A stretch of DNA of 7,482 nt from an uncultured Clostridia bacterium (lineage in GTDB: Bacteria; Bacillota; Clostridia; Oscillospirales; CAG-272): positions 1-7,482 of the forward strand of contig CALDMI010000099.1 of the NCBI GenBank assembly GCA_937914815.1, read 5' to 3'. Positions within the stretch are counted from its first letter, which is position 1. The number at the start of each line of letters is the position of its first letter. Shown here piece by piece: positions 1 to 5,694 of the stretch. A model generated the notes under the pieces. The model had not been told where the DNA came from, made no database searches, and saw only the letters and a list, made by a program, of their open reading frames with translations. Made by a program: the position numbers and the translations under genes.

Positions 1-69
1 CTTTATTCCGATTATAAGACCGGCAACCACTACTATTATCAGTACTGCGTCGACTATATATGTCAGCAT
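1..69 (-). CDS. CvpA-family membrane protein, N-terminal fragment (probable)
   Basis: Only the first 23 codons are present; the gene continues past the left edge. The ATG at 69-67 is preceded by a GAGGT ribosome binding site (80-76) with a six-base A-rich spacer. The peptide starts MLTYIVDAVLII and continues as an almost unbroken hydrophobic stretch with two glycines (residues 17 and 21), so residues 8-22 should form a first membrane helix. A short N-terminus with an Asp just before a Gly-spaced helix is the usual opening of CvpA-family proteins, which are small multi-pass inner-membrane proteins of poorly defined function, named after colicin V production. The gene follows dnaE on the same strand but has its own promoter. 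The family call rests on 23 residues and could be wrong; another small membrane protein is possible. That it is a real gene start is much more secure. Confidence 0.6.
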   Translation of the reverse strand, partial: MLTYIVDAVLIIVVVAGLIIGIK

Positions 70-75
70 ATTTTT

Positions 76-80
76 ACCTC
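76..80 (-). promoter_or_regulatory. Ribosome binding site of the cvpA-like gene
   Basis: GAGGT lies six bases before the ATG at 69-67 on the minus strand. It fixes the start of a coding region too short in this window to be judged by length alone. Confidence 0.7.
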
Positions 81-91
81 TGTAAGACTAT

Positions 92-118
92 CGGTTCATG
101 TAAAATGACATGAAACCG
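92..118 (-). repeat. Dyad / stem-loop in the leader of the cvpA-like gene
   Basis: Read on the minus strand, the core is TTCATGT, six bases, ACATGAA: two perfect seven-base arms. Outside them CGG and CCG also pair if one T is bulged, giving a ten-base-pair stem with a six-base loop. The element lies about 20-45 bases after the predicted transcription start and ends 11 bases before the ribosome binding site. No T-run follows on either strand, so it is not an intrinsic terminator. It could be a structured mRNA leader, or at DNA level an operator for a dimeric repressor just downstream of the promoter. The sequence alone does not decide between these. Confidence 0.5.
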
Positions 119-142
119 CAATGCAGGTCGGTTGTCTATAAT

Positions 143-171
143 ATTATATACGGCACATTTCGCAAAGTCAA
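143..171 (-). promoter_or_regulatory. Sigma-A type promoter for the cvpA-like gene
   Basis: On the minus strand TTGACT (171-166, five of six matches to TTGACA) is followed by a 17-base spacer and a perfect TATAAT (148-143). The -35 box begins seven bases after the last base of the dnaE stop codon. Transcription should start near 137-136, giving a leader of about 67 bases before the ATG at 69. Box quality and spacing are those of a strong housekeeping promoter, so the downstream gene need not depend on read-through from dnaE. The -10 region lies in the palindrome TATAATATTATA (137-148), so a TATAAT also reads on the plus strand, but no -35 box accompanies it there. Confidence 0.8.
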
Positions 172-178
172 GGCGTTT

Positions 179-3100
179 TCAGTTAACGACAACATTTTTC
201 TCCCCGAAGCGTGCGCGAAGCTTTGCAAGGAGCTCGTCATCGGCTCTCACACGCACATCGCGCAGCATGAGGTACCGTTTTGTGTCCTCAGCAAAAATAA
301 CGACCTGAAGCGCGCCGCCGTGAAGCGCGGAGCAACGCCGGATAAATGAAGCCGCGGACTCTGTTGCCGCAGGGAGTCGGATATACAGCCGTCCCGCGCC
401 GGGTTTCTGAGCTCCGCTTTTCGCGCGTGTATTTTTCTCCTCATCGTTTCCGTTAGCAGGAAGCGACGGCACCTCCGGCGGGAGGTTTCCGTTCTGGCGG
501 AGCGGGACAAGCGATGAGAGCATTACCCTCGGCGCCTCGCCGTCCTCGGCGGATATAACGCCGTCGACAAGCACGGCATTCTCAGGAAAAAGCTCCTTTG
601 AAAACTGTGAGTACTGTCTTGCGAAAACTATTACCTCAATTTCACCGAGCTTGTCCTCAAGACGGATAAATGCCATTGTATCGCCCGACTTCGTAACCTT
701 TGTATGCTGCTCCGTGATTATACCCGCTATCTTTACCTTCGAGCGGTCGCGCAGGCGCGAATCGGGGTCGCCATCCGGATTTTCACTGAATGCCTCGAGT
801 ATCTCACCTATGCTTGTCGGTTTCTGCCGCGCTATATCCTCGGAATATCCGTCTATCATATGTCCGGAGAAATACATTCCGGAGCTTTCTTTTTCGAGGA
901 TAAGCAGTTCCTTTGCGGAATATTCCGGCATGTCCGGGTATTTGTACGCCGGTCTCGCTCCGTCCTTGTGATGCACCTCCGCAACAGAAAACAAATCCAT
1001 CTGACCGGAGATGTTATTTCTCATTCTCTCGTGCTCGGAGTCTATTATTGTTTCATATACCGCCATAAGAGATGAGCGCCTGTGACCGAGGGAGTCAAAC
1101 ACGCCGCACTTTATAAGCGACTCAACAGTGCGTTTATTTATGTCGGACGAGGACAGGCGGGCGGCAAAATCGTCAAAGGAAGAGAAACGGCGTTTTCTGC
1201 TCTCCTTTGCCACCGCCTCCGAAAACTGTTTGCCGACGCCGTTTATAGCCGTAAGCCCGAAGCGGATGTTGCCGCCGGAAACGGTAAAGTCCGCCCCACT
1301 CTCATTTATATCCGGCGGGAGGACGCGGACGCCGCACTTCTGCGCGTCGTCGATATACTCCTTTACCTTTACCCTGTCATTCAGCACACTCGTAAGGAGC
1401 GCCGCGTAATATTCCGCGGGATAATGCGCCTTCAGATACGCAGTCCTGTATGATACTATTCCGTAAGCGGTTGCATGACTCTTGTTGAAAGCGTAATTTG
1501 CGAACGACGCCATTTCATCAAATATCGCCTCTGCATCTCCTCGGGAGATCCCGTGCTCCGCACATCCGGATATAAAGCTGTCGCGCTCTGCCTGCATGGC
1601 AGATGCCTTTTTCTTCGCCATTGCGCGACGCACGACATCCGCGTGTGCATAGCTGTACCCTGCGAGCAGGCGGCATATCTGCATAACCTGCTCCTGATAT
1701 ACTATACATCCGTAGGTTACATCAAGGACCTCGCGGAGACCCGGCACACGGTAGACAGTCTCTTCCTTACCATGCTTACGGCGTATGAATGTATCAATCG
1801 AGTCCATGGGTCCCGGACGGTACAGCGCTATAACAGCTATGACATCCTCAATTTCGGACGGCATAAGCCGGGTCAAAACCTGCTTCATACCTCCGGATTC
1901 GAGCTGAAACACGCCCTCTGTCCGCCCGTCGCAAAGTAGGCGGAAGGTCGCCGCATCATCTTTAGGAATACGGGTGACATCGAAATCAGGTACCCTTTCG
2001 CGTATGCTTCTTTCCGCGTCGTGAATGACCGTCAGATAGCGGAGCCCGAGGAAATCAAACTTCACGAGCCCGAGCTTTGCGTCCGTGTTCATGTCAAACT
2101 GCGTCACGATACCGGTCCCGCTATAGGAAAGCGGGACATAAGTGTATGTCGGTTCTTTCGTTATGACTACGCCCGCCGCATGGGTAGACGCATGGCGCGG
2201 CATCCCCTCAATTTCACGGGCTATATCCAGCATTTTCCGGACATTTTCATCCTCAAGGTACAGCTTGCGGAGGTCTTTTGAAGTGAGCGCCTGTTCAAGA
2301 GTTATATCCGGCTCTCGCGGTATCATTTTCGCGACGGCGTCCACCTTTGAATACGGTATATCGAGCGCGCGACCGACATCCCGCACGGCGGCGCGGGGAG
2401 CGAGTGTTCCGAATGTCACAATCTGCGCAACCTTATCTTCACCGTACTTGCGCTTCACATAATCTATAACCTCCTCGCGGCGGATATAGCAGAAGTCTAT
2501 ATCAAAGTCCGGCATTGAGACACGTTCTGGATTCAGAAACCTTTCAAAAAGCAGATCAAACTCAATGGGGTCGACATCGGTTATCCCTATACAGAATGCA
2601 ACAAGGCTCCCGGCTCCGGAACCTCGCCCGGGTCCCACCGGGATGTCCTGCGATTTTGCATAAGCTACAAAATCGGCAACTATCAGGAAATAGGCGTTGA
2701 AGCCCATTTTATCGACTACCGAAAGCTCATATTCAAGTCTCTCTGTGTACTGTTCACGCGTCCTGCCGGAGAGCGAGATTTTCCCGCATGCAATCCGTTC
2801 CTCAAGTCCGCGGTAGGCATCGCGGCGCAGTTTCTCGGCGTGCGTCAAATTGCCCTCGGGAGTAAAATCAGGGAGATAGAGCTTATCGTAGGAAAAATCA
2901 AAATTGCATTTTCCGGCTATTTTTACAGTGTTCTCAACAGCACCGGGAAATGCACGGAACAGCTCTTCCATTTCCTCCGTCGATTTGAAATAGTATTCAT
3001 CGGTTTCAAATCCGAACGGCTTTCCCTCCGCTACCGTGTTACCGGTCTGTATGCACATCAGCGTCCCCTGAGTGTCAGCATCCTTTTTCTCTATATAGTG

Positions 3101-3718
3101 GACATCATTTGTCGCGACCATCGGTATACCGTATTTATCGCTTATTTTACGGATGCCGTACATTATTCTCCGCTCTTCGTCCATGCCGTGATTCTGTATT
3201 TCAAGATAGAAATCTTCACCGAATATATCCCGCATTTCAAGAGCGTACTTCTCCGCCTCCTCCATGCTCCCGGCGAGTATCAGTTGCGGTATCTTTCCGG
3301 CGACACAGCCGGAGAGGGCTATAAGTCCGTCATGGTGCTCGCGTATCAGATCCATATCAATACGCGGTTTCATATAGAACCCGTTTATAAAACTCTCCGA
3401 AACCATGTAGCAGAGATTGCGATACCCTGTCTCGTTTTTGCACAGAAGTATCATATGGTTTCCGGACGAATCGCTCTTTCCCTCTTTCAGAAAGCGGCTC
3501 CGCGGGGCAACATAAACCTCACAGCCGATTATCGGCTTTATCCCCCCGGCGCGGAGCGTGTCATAAAATTCAACGGCACCGTACATGACGCCATGATCGG
3601 TTATTGCGACAGCGTCCTGCCCACATTCCCGTGCCTTCGCAGCTATACGGGAAATTCTCGCCGCGCCGTCAAGCAGGCTGTATTCGGTATGAAGATGAAG
3701 ATGTACGAAATTTCCCAT
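179..3718 (-). CDS. dnaE: DNA polymerase III subunit alpha (DnaE)
   Basis: Replicative family-C polymerase that extends DNA from primers at the fork; in Firmicutes that also have PolC, DnaE extends RNA primers on the lagging strand. From the preferred start it has 1179 residues, full length for the family. In order: PHP domain (about 1-280) with candidate metal ligands H8, H10, H42, E67, H88, C138, D205 and H207; polymerase core with GPGRGSGAG (362-370) and catalytic D406 and D408 in PDFDIDF plus D555 in KFDFLG; YRPGPM (633-638); helix-hairpin-helix ending GLTAINGVG (821-829); clamp-binding QMDLF (906-910); OB fold (about 994-1070); a Pro/Asn-rich linker (about 1074-1108); and a small C-terminal domain. 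No frameshift or intein is visible. The ATG at 3718 is preferred over one two codons upstream because AAAGG (3729-3725) directly abuts the upstream ATG but is six bases from this one. It lies 72 bases after whiA, without a clear promoter. Confidence 0.97.
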   Translation of the reverse strand: MGNFVHLHLHTEYSLLDGAARISRIAAKARECGQDAVAITDHGVMYGAVEFYDTLRAGGIKPIIGCEVYVAPRSRFLKEGKSDSSGNHMILLCKNETGYRNLCYMVSESFINGFYMKPRIDMDLIREHHDGLIALSGCVAGKIPQLILAGSMEEAEKYALEMRDIFGEDFYLEIQNHGMDEERRIMYGIRKISDKYGIPMVATNDVHYIEKKDADTQGTLMCIQTGNTVAEGKPFGFETDEYYFKSTEEMEELFRAFPGAVENTVKIAGKCNFDFSYDKLYLPDFTPEGNLTHAEKLRRDAYRGLEERIACGKISLSGRTREQYTERLEYELSVVDKMGFNAYFLIVADFVAYAKSQDIPVGPGRGSGAGSLVAFCIGITDVDPIEFDLLFERFLNPERVSMPDFDIDFCYIRREEVIDYVKRKYGEDKVAQIVTFGTLAPRAAVRDVGRALDIPYSKVDAVAKMIPREPDITLEQALTSKDLRKLYLEDENVRKMLDIAREIEGMPRHASTHAAGVVITKEPTYTYVPLSYSGTGIVTQFDMNTDAKLGLVKFDFLGLRYLTVIHDAERSIRERVPDFDVTRIPKDDAATFRLLCDGRTEGVFQLESGGMKQVLTRLMPSEIEDVIAVIALYRPGPMDSIDTFIRRKHGKEETVYRVPGLREVLDVTYGCIVYQEQVMQICRLLAGYSYAHADVVRRAMAKKKASAMQAERDSFISGCAEHGISRGDAEAIFDEMASFANYAFNKSHATAYGIVSYRTAYLKAHYPAEYYAALLTSVLNDRVKVKEYIDDAQKCGVRVLPPDINESGADFTVSGGNIRFGLTAINGVGKQFSEAVAKESRKRRFSSFDDFAARLSSSDINKRTVESLIKCGVFDSLGHRRSSLMAVYETIIDSEHERMRNNISGQMDLFSVAEVHHKDGARPAYKYPDMPEYSAKELLILEKESSGMYFSGHMIDGYSEDIARQKPTSIGEILEAFSENPDGDPDSRLRDRSKVKIAGIITEQHTKVTKSGDTMAFIRLEDKLGEIEVIVFARQYSQFSKELFPENAVLVDGVISAEDGEAPRVMLSSLVPLRQNGNLPPEVPSLPANGNDEEKNTRAKSGAQKPGAGRLYIRLPAATESAASFIRRCSALHGGALQVVIFAEDTKRYLMLRDVRVRADDELLAKLRARFGEKNVVVN

Positions 3719-3724
3719 TTGCAT

Positions 3725-3729
3725 CCTTT
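3725..3729 (-). promoter_or_regulatory. Ribosome binding site that decides the dnaE start
   Basis: AAAGG at 3729-3725 touches the ATG at 3724-3722 with no spacer, which is too close for initiation. It is six bases from the in-frame ATG at 3718-3716, an optimal distance. The shorter product begins MGNFVHLHLH, close to the usual short lead-in before the PHP histidines. Confidence 0.65.
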
Positions 3730-3790
3730 CGGCGGCTTGTCAGTCTGCCACGTATTTTGTGTTATATTTTTGCCTTATACCAATATTGAT

Positions 3791-4696
3791 TTACTTGTCC
3801 GTTTTGCTTTCAGTATTCTGTCCGCTCCCTGCCAGCATGAACTCGCCCGCTTCCATTATTTTTTTCAGGCGATGACTTATCCCGGATTTTGATATAGGCG
3901 GTGTCGAGAGCGAGGCGAGGCGCGAAAGCGAAACATCACGATATTGAAGTCGGAGTCTCGCCGTCGCCTCGAGCTCCTCCGGGAGGGATGCGAGCAGGTG
4001 CGCGTCTGCAAGCCGCTCTATTACCGCTATCTGTCTGACGGCGACATCGACCGCCTTGCCTATGTTATTTGTCTCGCAGTTTGCTATCCTGCGTGCGTCG
4101 TTACGCATATCCTTGACTATTTTCCGGTTCATGAAAACAAACGCCGTCCCATTCATTCCTGCGGAGACGAAAAAGTCTTCTATTGATTCGCTTTTTCTGA
4201 AATACAGAACTGTTTCGCCGCGGCGTCTTGCAAGCTTCGGTTTAAGCCCTGCATCTTCAAAGCAGTGCATCATTACATCCGCCCGGTCGTATAGTGAAAA
4301 CTCAAGCGAATACTGTCTCTCCGGGTCGGAGACCCTGCCGGATACGAGAAACACTCCGCGGAGAAAATTCTCACGGCAGAGGGGGCACCGCTCCTCAATA
4401 AGAGGCTCCCCATTATCTATCCCGCGTATATATTTTTCAGCCGCGGGAGACGAAAAGCAGAGCGTCTTTCCTCTGCCCCCTTTTTTCGGTGCGGAAATCA
4501 CGGCAATCTTGCCGTACACCTCGCGCACCGGCTCAAGAAGAGCGGCACAAGCCTCTCCGTCGGCGGACACGGTCACCGCGCCGGAATTTACCTCACCGCG
4601 CGCGGCAAGCACACCGCATAGCAATGCTCGCCGACAACACGGCTTCTTCGGCGGTTGCCCGGTTATTTCTTTTTTGCAATCGGTTGAAAAAGACAT
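3791..4696 (-). CDS. whiA: DNA-binding protein WhiA
   Basis: Regulator of the WhiA (DUF199) family, needed for sporulation septation in Streptomyces and linked to cell division and chromosome segregation in Bacillus subtilis. It has 301 residues, near the usual 310-330. The start MSFSTDCKKEI matches the family's opening SFS-x-x-x-K-x-E. The LAGLIDADG-homing-endonuclease-like domain covers roughly 20-200 and includes FLRGVFLVSGRVSDP (111-125); the family retains the fold but not nuclease activity. The conserved block RRIANCETNNIGKAV is at 202-216, and a C-terminal helix-turn-helix spans about 248-281, ending ISKSGISHRLKKI. It is rich in Cys (7, 20, 21, 27, 104, 107), including a CPLC pair, though metal binding is not established. 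GGAGG (4705-4701) lies four bases before the ATG, a little short. The gene is 36 bases after murB, where many relatives have rapZ and yvcK first. Confidence 0.95.
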   Translation of the reverse strand: MSFSTDCKKEITGQPPKKPCCRRALLCGVLAARGEVNSGAVTVSADGEACAALLEPVREVYGKIAVISAPKKGGRGKTLCFSSPAAEKYIRGIDNGEPLIEERCPLCRENFLRGVFLVSGRVSDPERQYSLEFSLYDRADVMMHCFEDAGLKPKLARRRGETVLYFRKSESIEDFFVSAGMNGTAFVFMNRKIVKDMRNDARRIANCETNNIGKAVDVAVRQIAVIERLADAHLLASLPEELEATARLRLQYRDVSLSRLASLSTPPISKSGISHRLKKIMEAGEFMLAGSGQNTESKTDK

Positions 4697-4713
4697 GCCG
4701 CCTCCGTAAATTT

Positions 4714-4727
4714 CCGGATATTTCCGG
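4714..4727 (-). repeat. Small inverted repeat between murB and whiA
   Basis: CCGGA, four bases, TCCGG forms a possible five-base-pair hairpin in the 36-base gap. It is not followed by a T-run, so it is not a terminator. It ends nine bases upstream of the whiA ribosome binding site. The same stretch can be read as two direct copies of CCGGAAAT (the second just extending past the hairpin), so it may have no function. Confidence 0.3.
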
Positions 4728-4732
4728 TGAAA

Positions 4733-5617
4733 TCAAGACAAAATTTCTATCTCCGTGTTCAGCGTTACGCCGTAAAGCCGCCCGACCTCTGCGCGGATAT
4801 ATTCTATAAGCCGCGTTACATCGGACGATGTGGCTCCGCCGTCGTTAATGATAAACCCGGCGTGCTTTTCCGAGACCACGGCGCCTCCGATGCGCACTCC
4901 GCGGAGTCCTGCTGAATCTATAAGCCGCGCAGGTATCACATCTCCGTCACGAAGAAATACGCTGCCGAGGCTCTTACCCTGCGGCTGTGATTCTCTTCTT
5001 TTCCGGTTTATTGCGGCAATTTTCGTAAGCGTCGCGGCAGGGTCGCACCCATCCGCGCGGAATGTCGCATCGAGAAGATAGAGCCCCCCGGCGTGCAACG
5101 CCGAATAACGGTATGAAAAATCCATATCAGCGGAACTCATGACAAATGTCTTCCCGTCGTCGGCGGAATAAACCGTCGCGCGCAGGAAGTAATCTGCGCA
5201 TGAGCCTCCGAACGAGCCGCAGTTTGAATATACAAATCCGCCGACAGTCCCGGGTATTCCGCATACCGGAGAAAAATCAGCCAGCCCGCGCTCTGCCGCG
5301 ACCCTCACAAGATAAGGCACCGAGCAGCCGCAGGCAACGGTAATTTCATTCTCCCGATACGCTATACCGGTGAGAAGGTCGGTTCTGACTATCACCCCGG
5401 TATAAATGCCATCCGGAGGGAGAATATTTGTCATATTTCCGACGACGCAATAGCGTCTGCCGGACGAATGTAAACGGGAAATAACGGCGCACAAAGCGTC
5501 GCTGCTTTGTGGCGATATGGCAAGGTACGCCCGTCCGCCACAGCCTATTGATGAAATTTTTGACAGGTCGGGAAGAAACTCATATGAATACTCCCCGTTT
5601 TCGGTGCAAGAAAACAT
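4733..5617 (-). CDS. murB: UDP-N-acetylenolpyruvoylglucosamine reductase (MurB)
   Basis: Cytoplasmic FAD enzyme that reduces UDP-GlcNAc-enolpyruvate to UDP-MurNAc with NADPH, the second committed step of peptidoglycan precursor synthesis. It has 294 residues, normal for the Gram-positive form. Visible motifs are the FAD-domain segment VVGNMTNILPPD (58-69), GIPGTVGG (120-127) with the following SNCGSFGG, YRYS (169-172) carrying the active-site Arg R170, QPQGKSLGSVF (211-221) with the proton-donor Ser S219, AVVSEKHAGFIIN (246-258) and the terminal NTEIEIL with the likely catalytic Glu E289. Two departures are notable: the usual GSN of the FAD loop reads M62-T63-N64, and the usual Lys after GSVF is L222. 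The proposed ribosome binding site GGAG (5632-5629) is 11 bases from the ATG, rather long. It lies 77 bases after recN and 36 before whiA, probably on one transcript. Confidence 0.95.
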   Translation of the reverse strand: MFSCTENGEYSYEFLPDLSKISSIGCGGRAYLAISPQSSDALCAVISRLHSSGRRYCVVGNMTNILPPDGIYTGVIVRTDLLTGIAYRENEITVACGCSVPYLVRVAAERGLADFSPVCGIPGTVGGFVYSNCGSFGGSCADYFLRATVYSADDGKTFVMSSADMDFSYRYSALHAGGLYLLDATFRADGCDPAATLTKIAAINRKRRESQPQGKSLGSVFLRDGDVIPARLIDSAGLRGVRIGGAVVSEKHAGFIINDGGATSSDVTRLIEYIRAEVGRLYGVTLNTEIEILS

Positions 5618-5694
5618 GCACGGTATATCTCCGTTCCTTTATTCTCTTTTCACTTCCTGTCTCTTTCTGCCCGGCGGTCGGGGCTACCTGAAAA
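5618..5694 (-). other. recN-murB spacer with a purine-rich leader
   Basis: Read on the minus strand, the 45 bases from 5672 to 5628 contain 40 purines and end in the GGAGA that probably serves as the murB ribosome binding site. A second Shine-Dalgarno-like AAAGGA lies just upstream (5640-5635) but is 17 bases from the ATG. I see no promoter boxes and no terminator, so murB is probably co-transcribed with recN. The purine-rich tract should stay single-stranded, which would help ribosomes reach a start whose Shine-Dalgarno spacing is long. Confidence 0.4.

Noticed and set aside
92..118. Intrinsic terminator for dnaE
   Set aside because: The stem is AT-containing with a bulge and no T-run follows on either strand. 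It also lies downstream of a promoter, so it belongs to the next transcript.
137..148. TATAAT on the plus strand within the palindrome TATAATATTATA
   Set aside because: There is no -35 box 16-18 bases upstream and no plus-strand gene to serve, so divergent transcription is not supported.
179..3718. Intein within dnaE
   Set aside because: DnaE is a known intein site, but the polymerase motifs around PDFDIDF, KFDFLG and YRPGPM are continuous and no splicing-domain sequence interrupts them.
3754..3783. Possible promoter before dnaE: TTGGTA, 18 bases, CAAAAT on the minus strand
   Set aside because: Each box matches only four of six consensus positions, and the AT-rich gap would give such matches by chance. 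Not listed as a feature.
2840..3892. 350-codon open frame on the plus strand across the 5' part of dnaE and the 3' end of whiA
   Set aside because: It lies antisense to two clear genes, crosses their junction, and its product has no recognisable motif. It is a by-product of dnaE codon use.
4056..4709. 217-codon open frame on the plus strand opposite whiA
   Set aside because: It is a shadow of whiA; its product is a low-complexity Ser/Arg/Pro-rich sequence.
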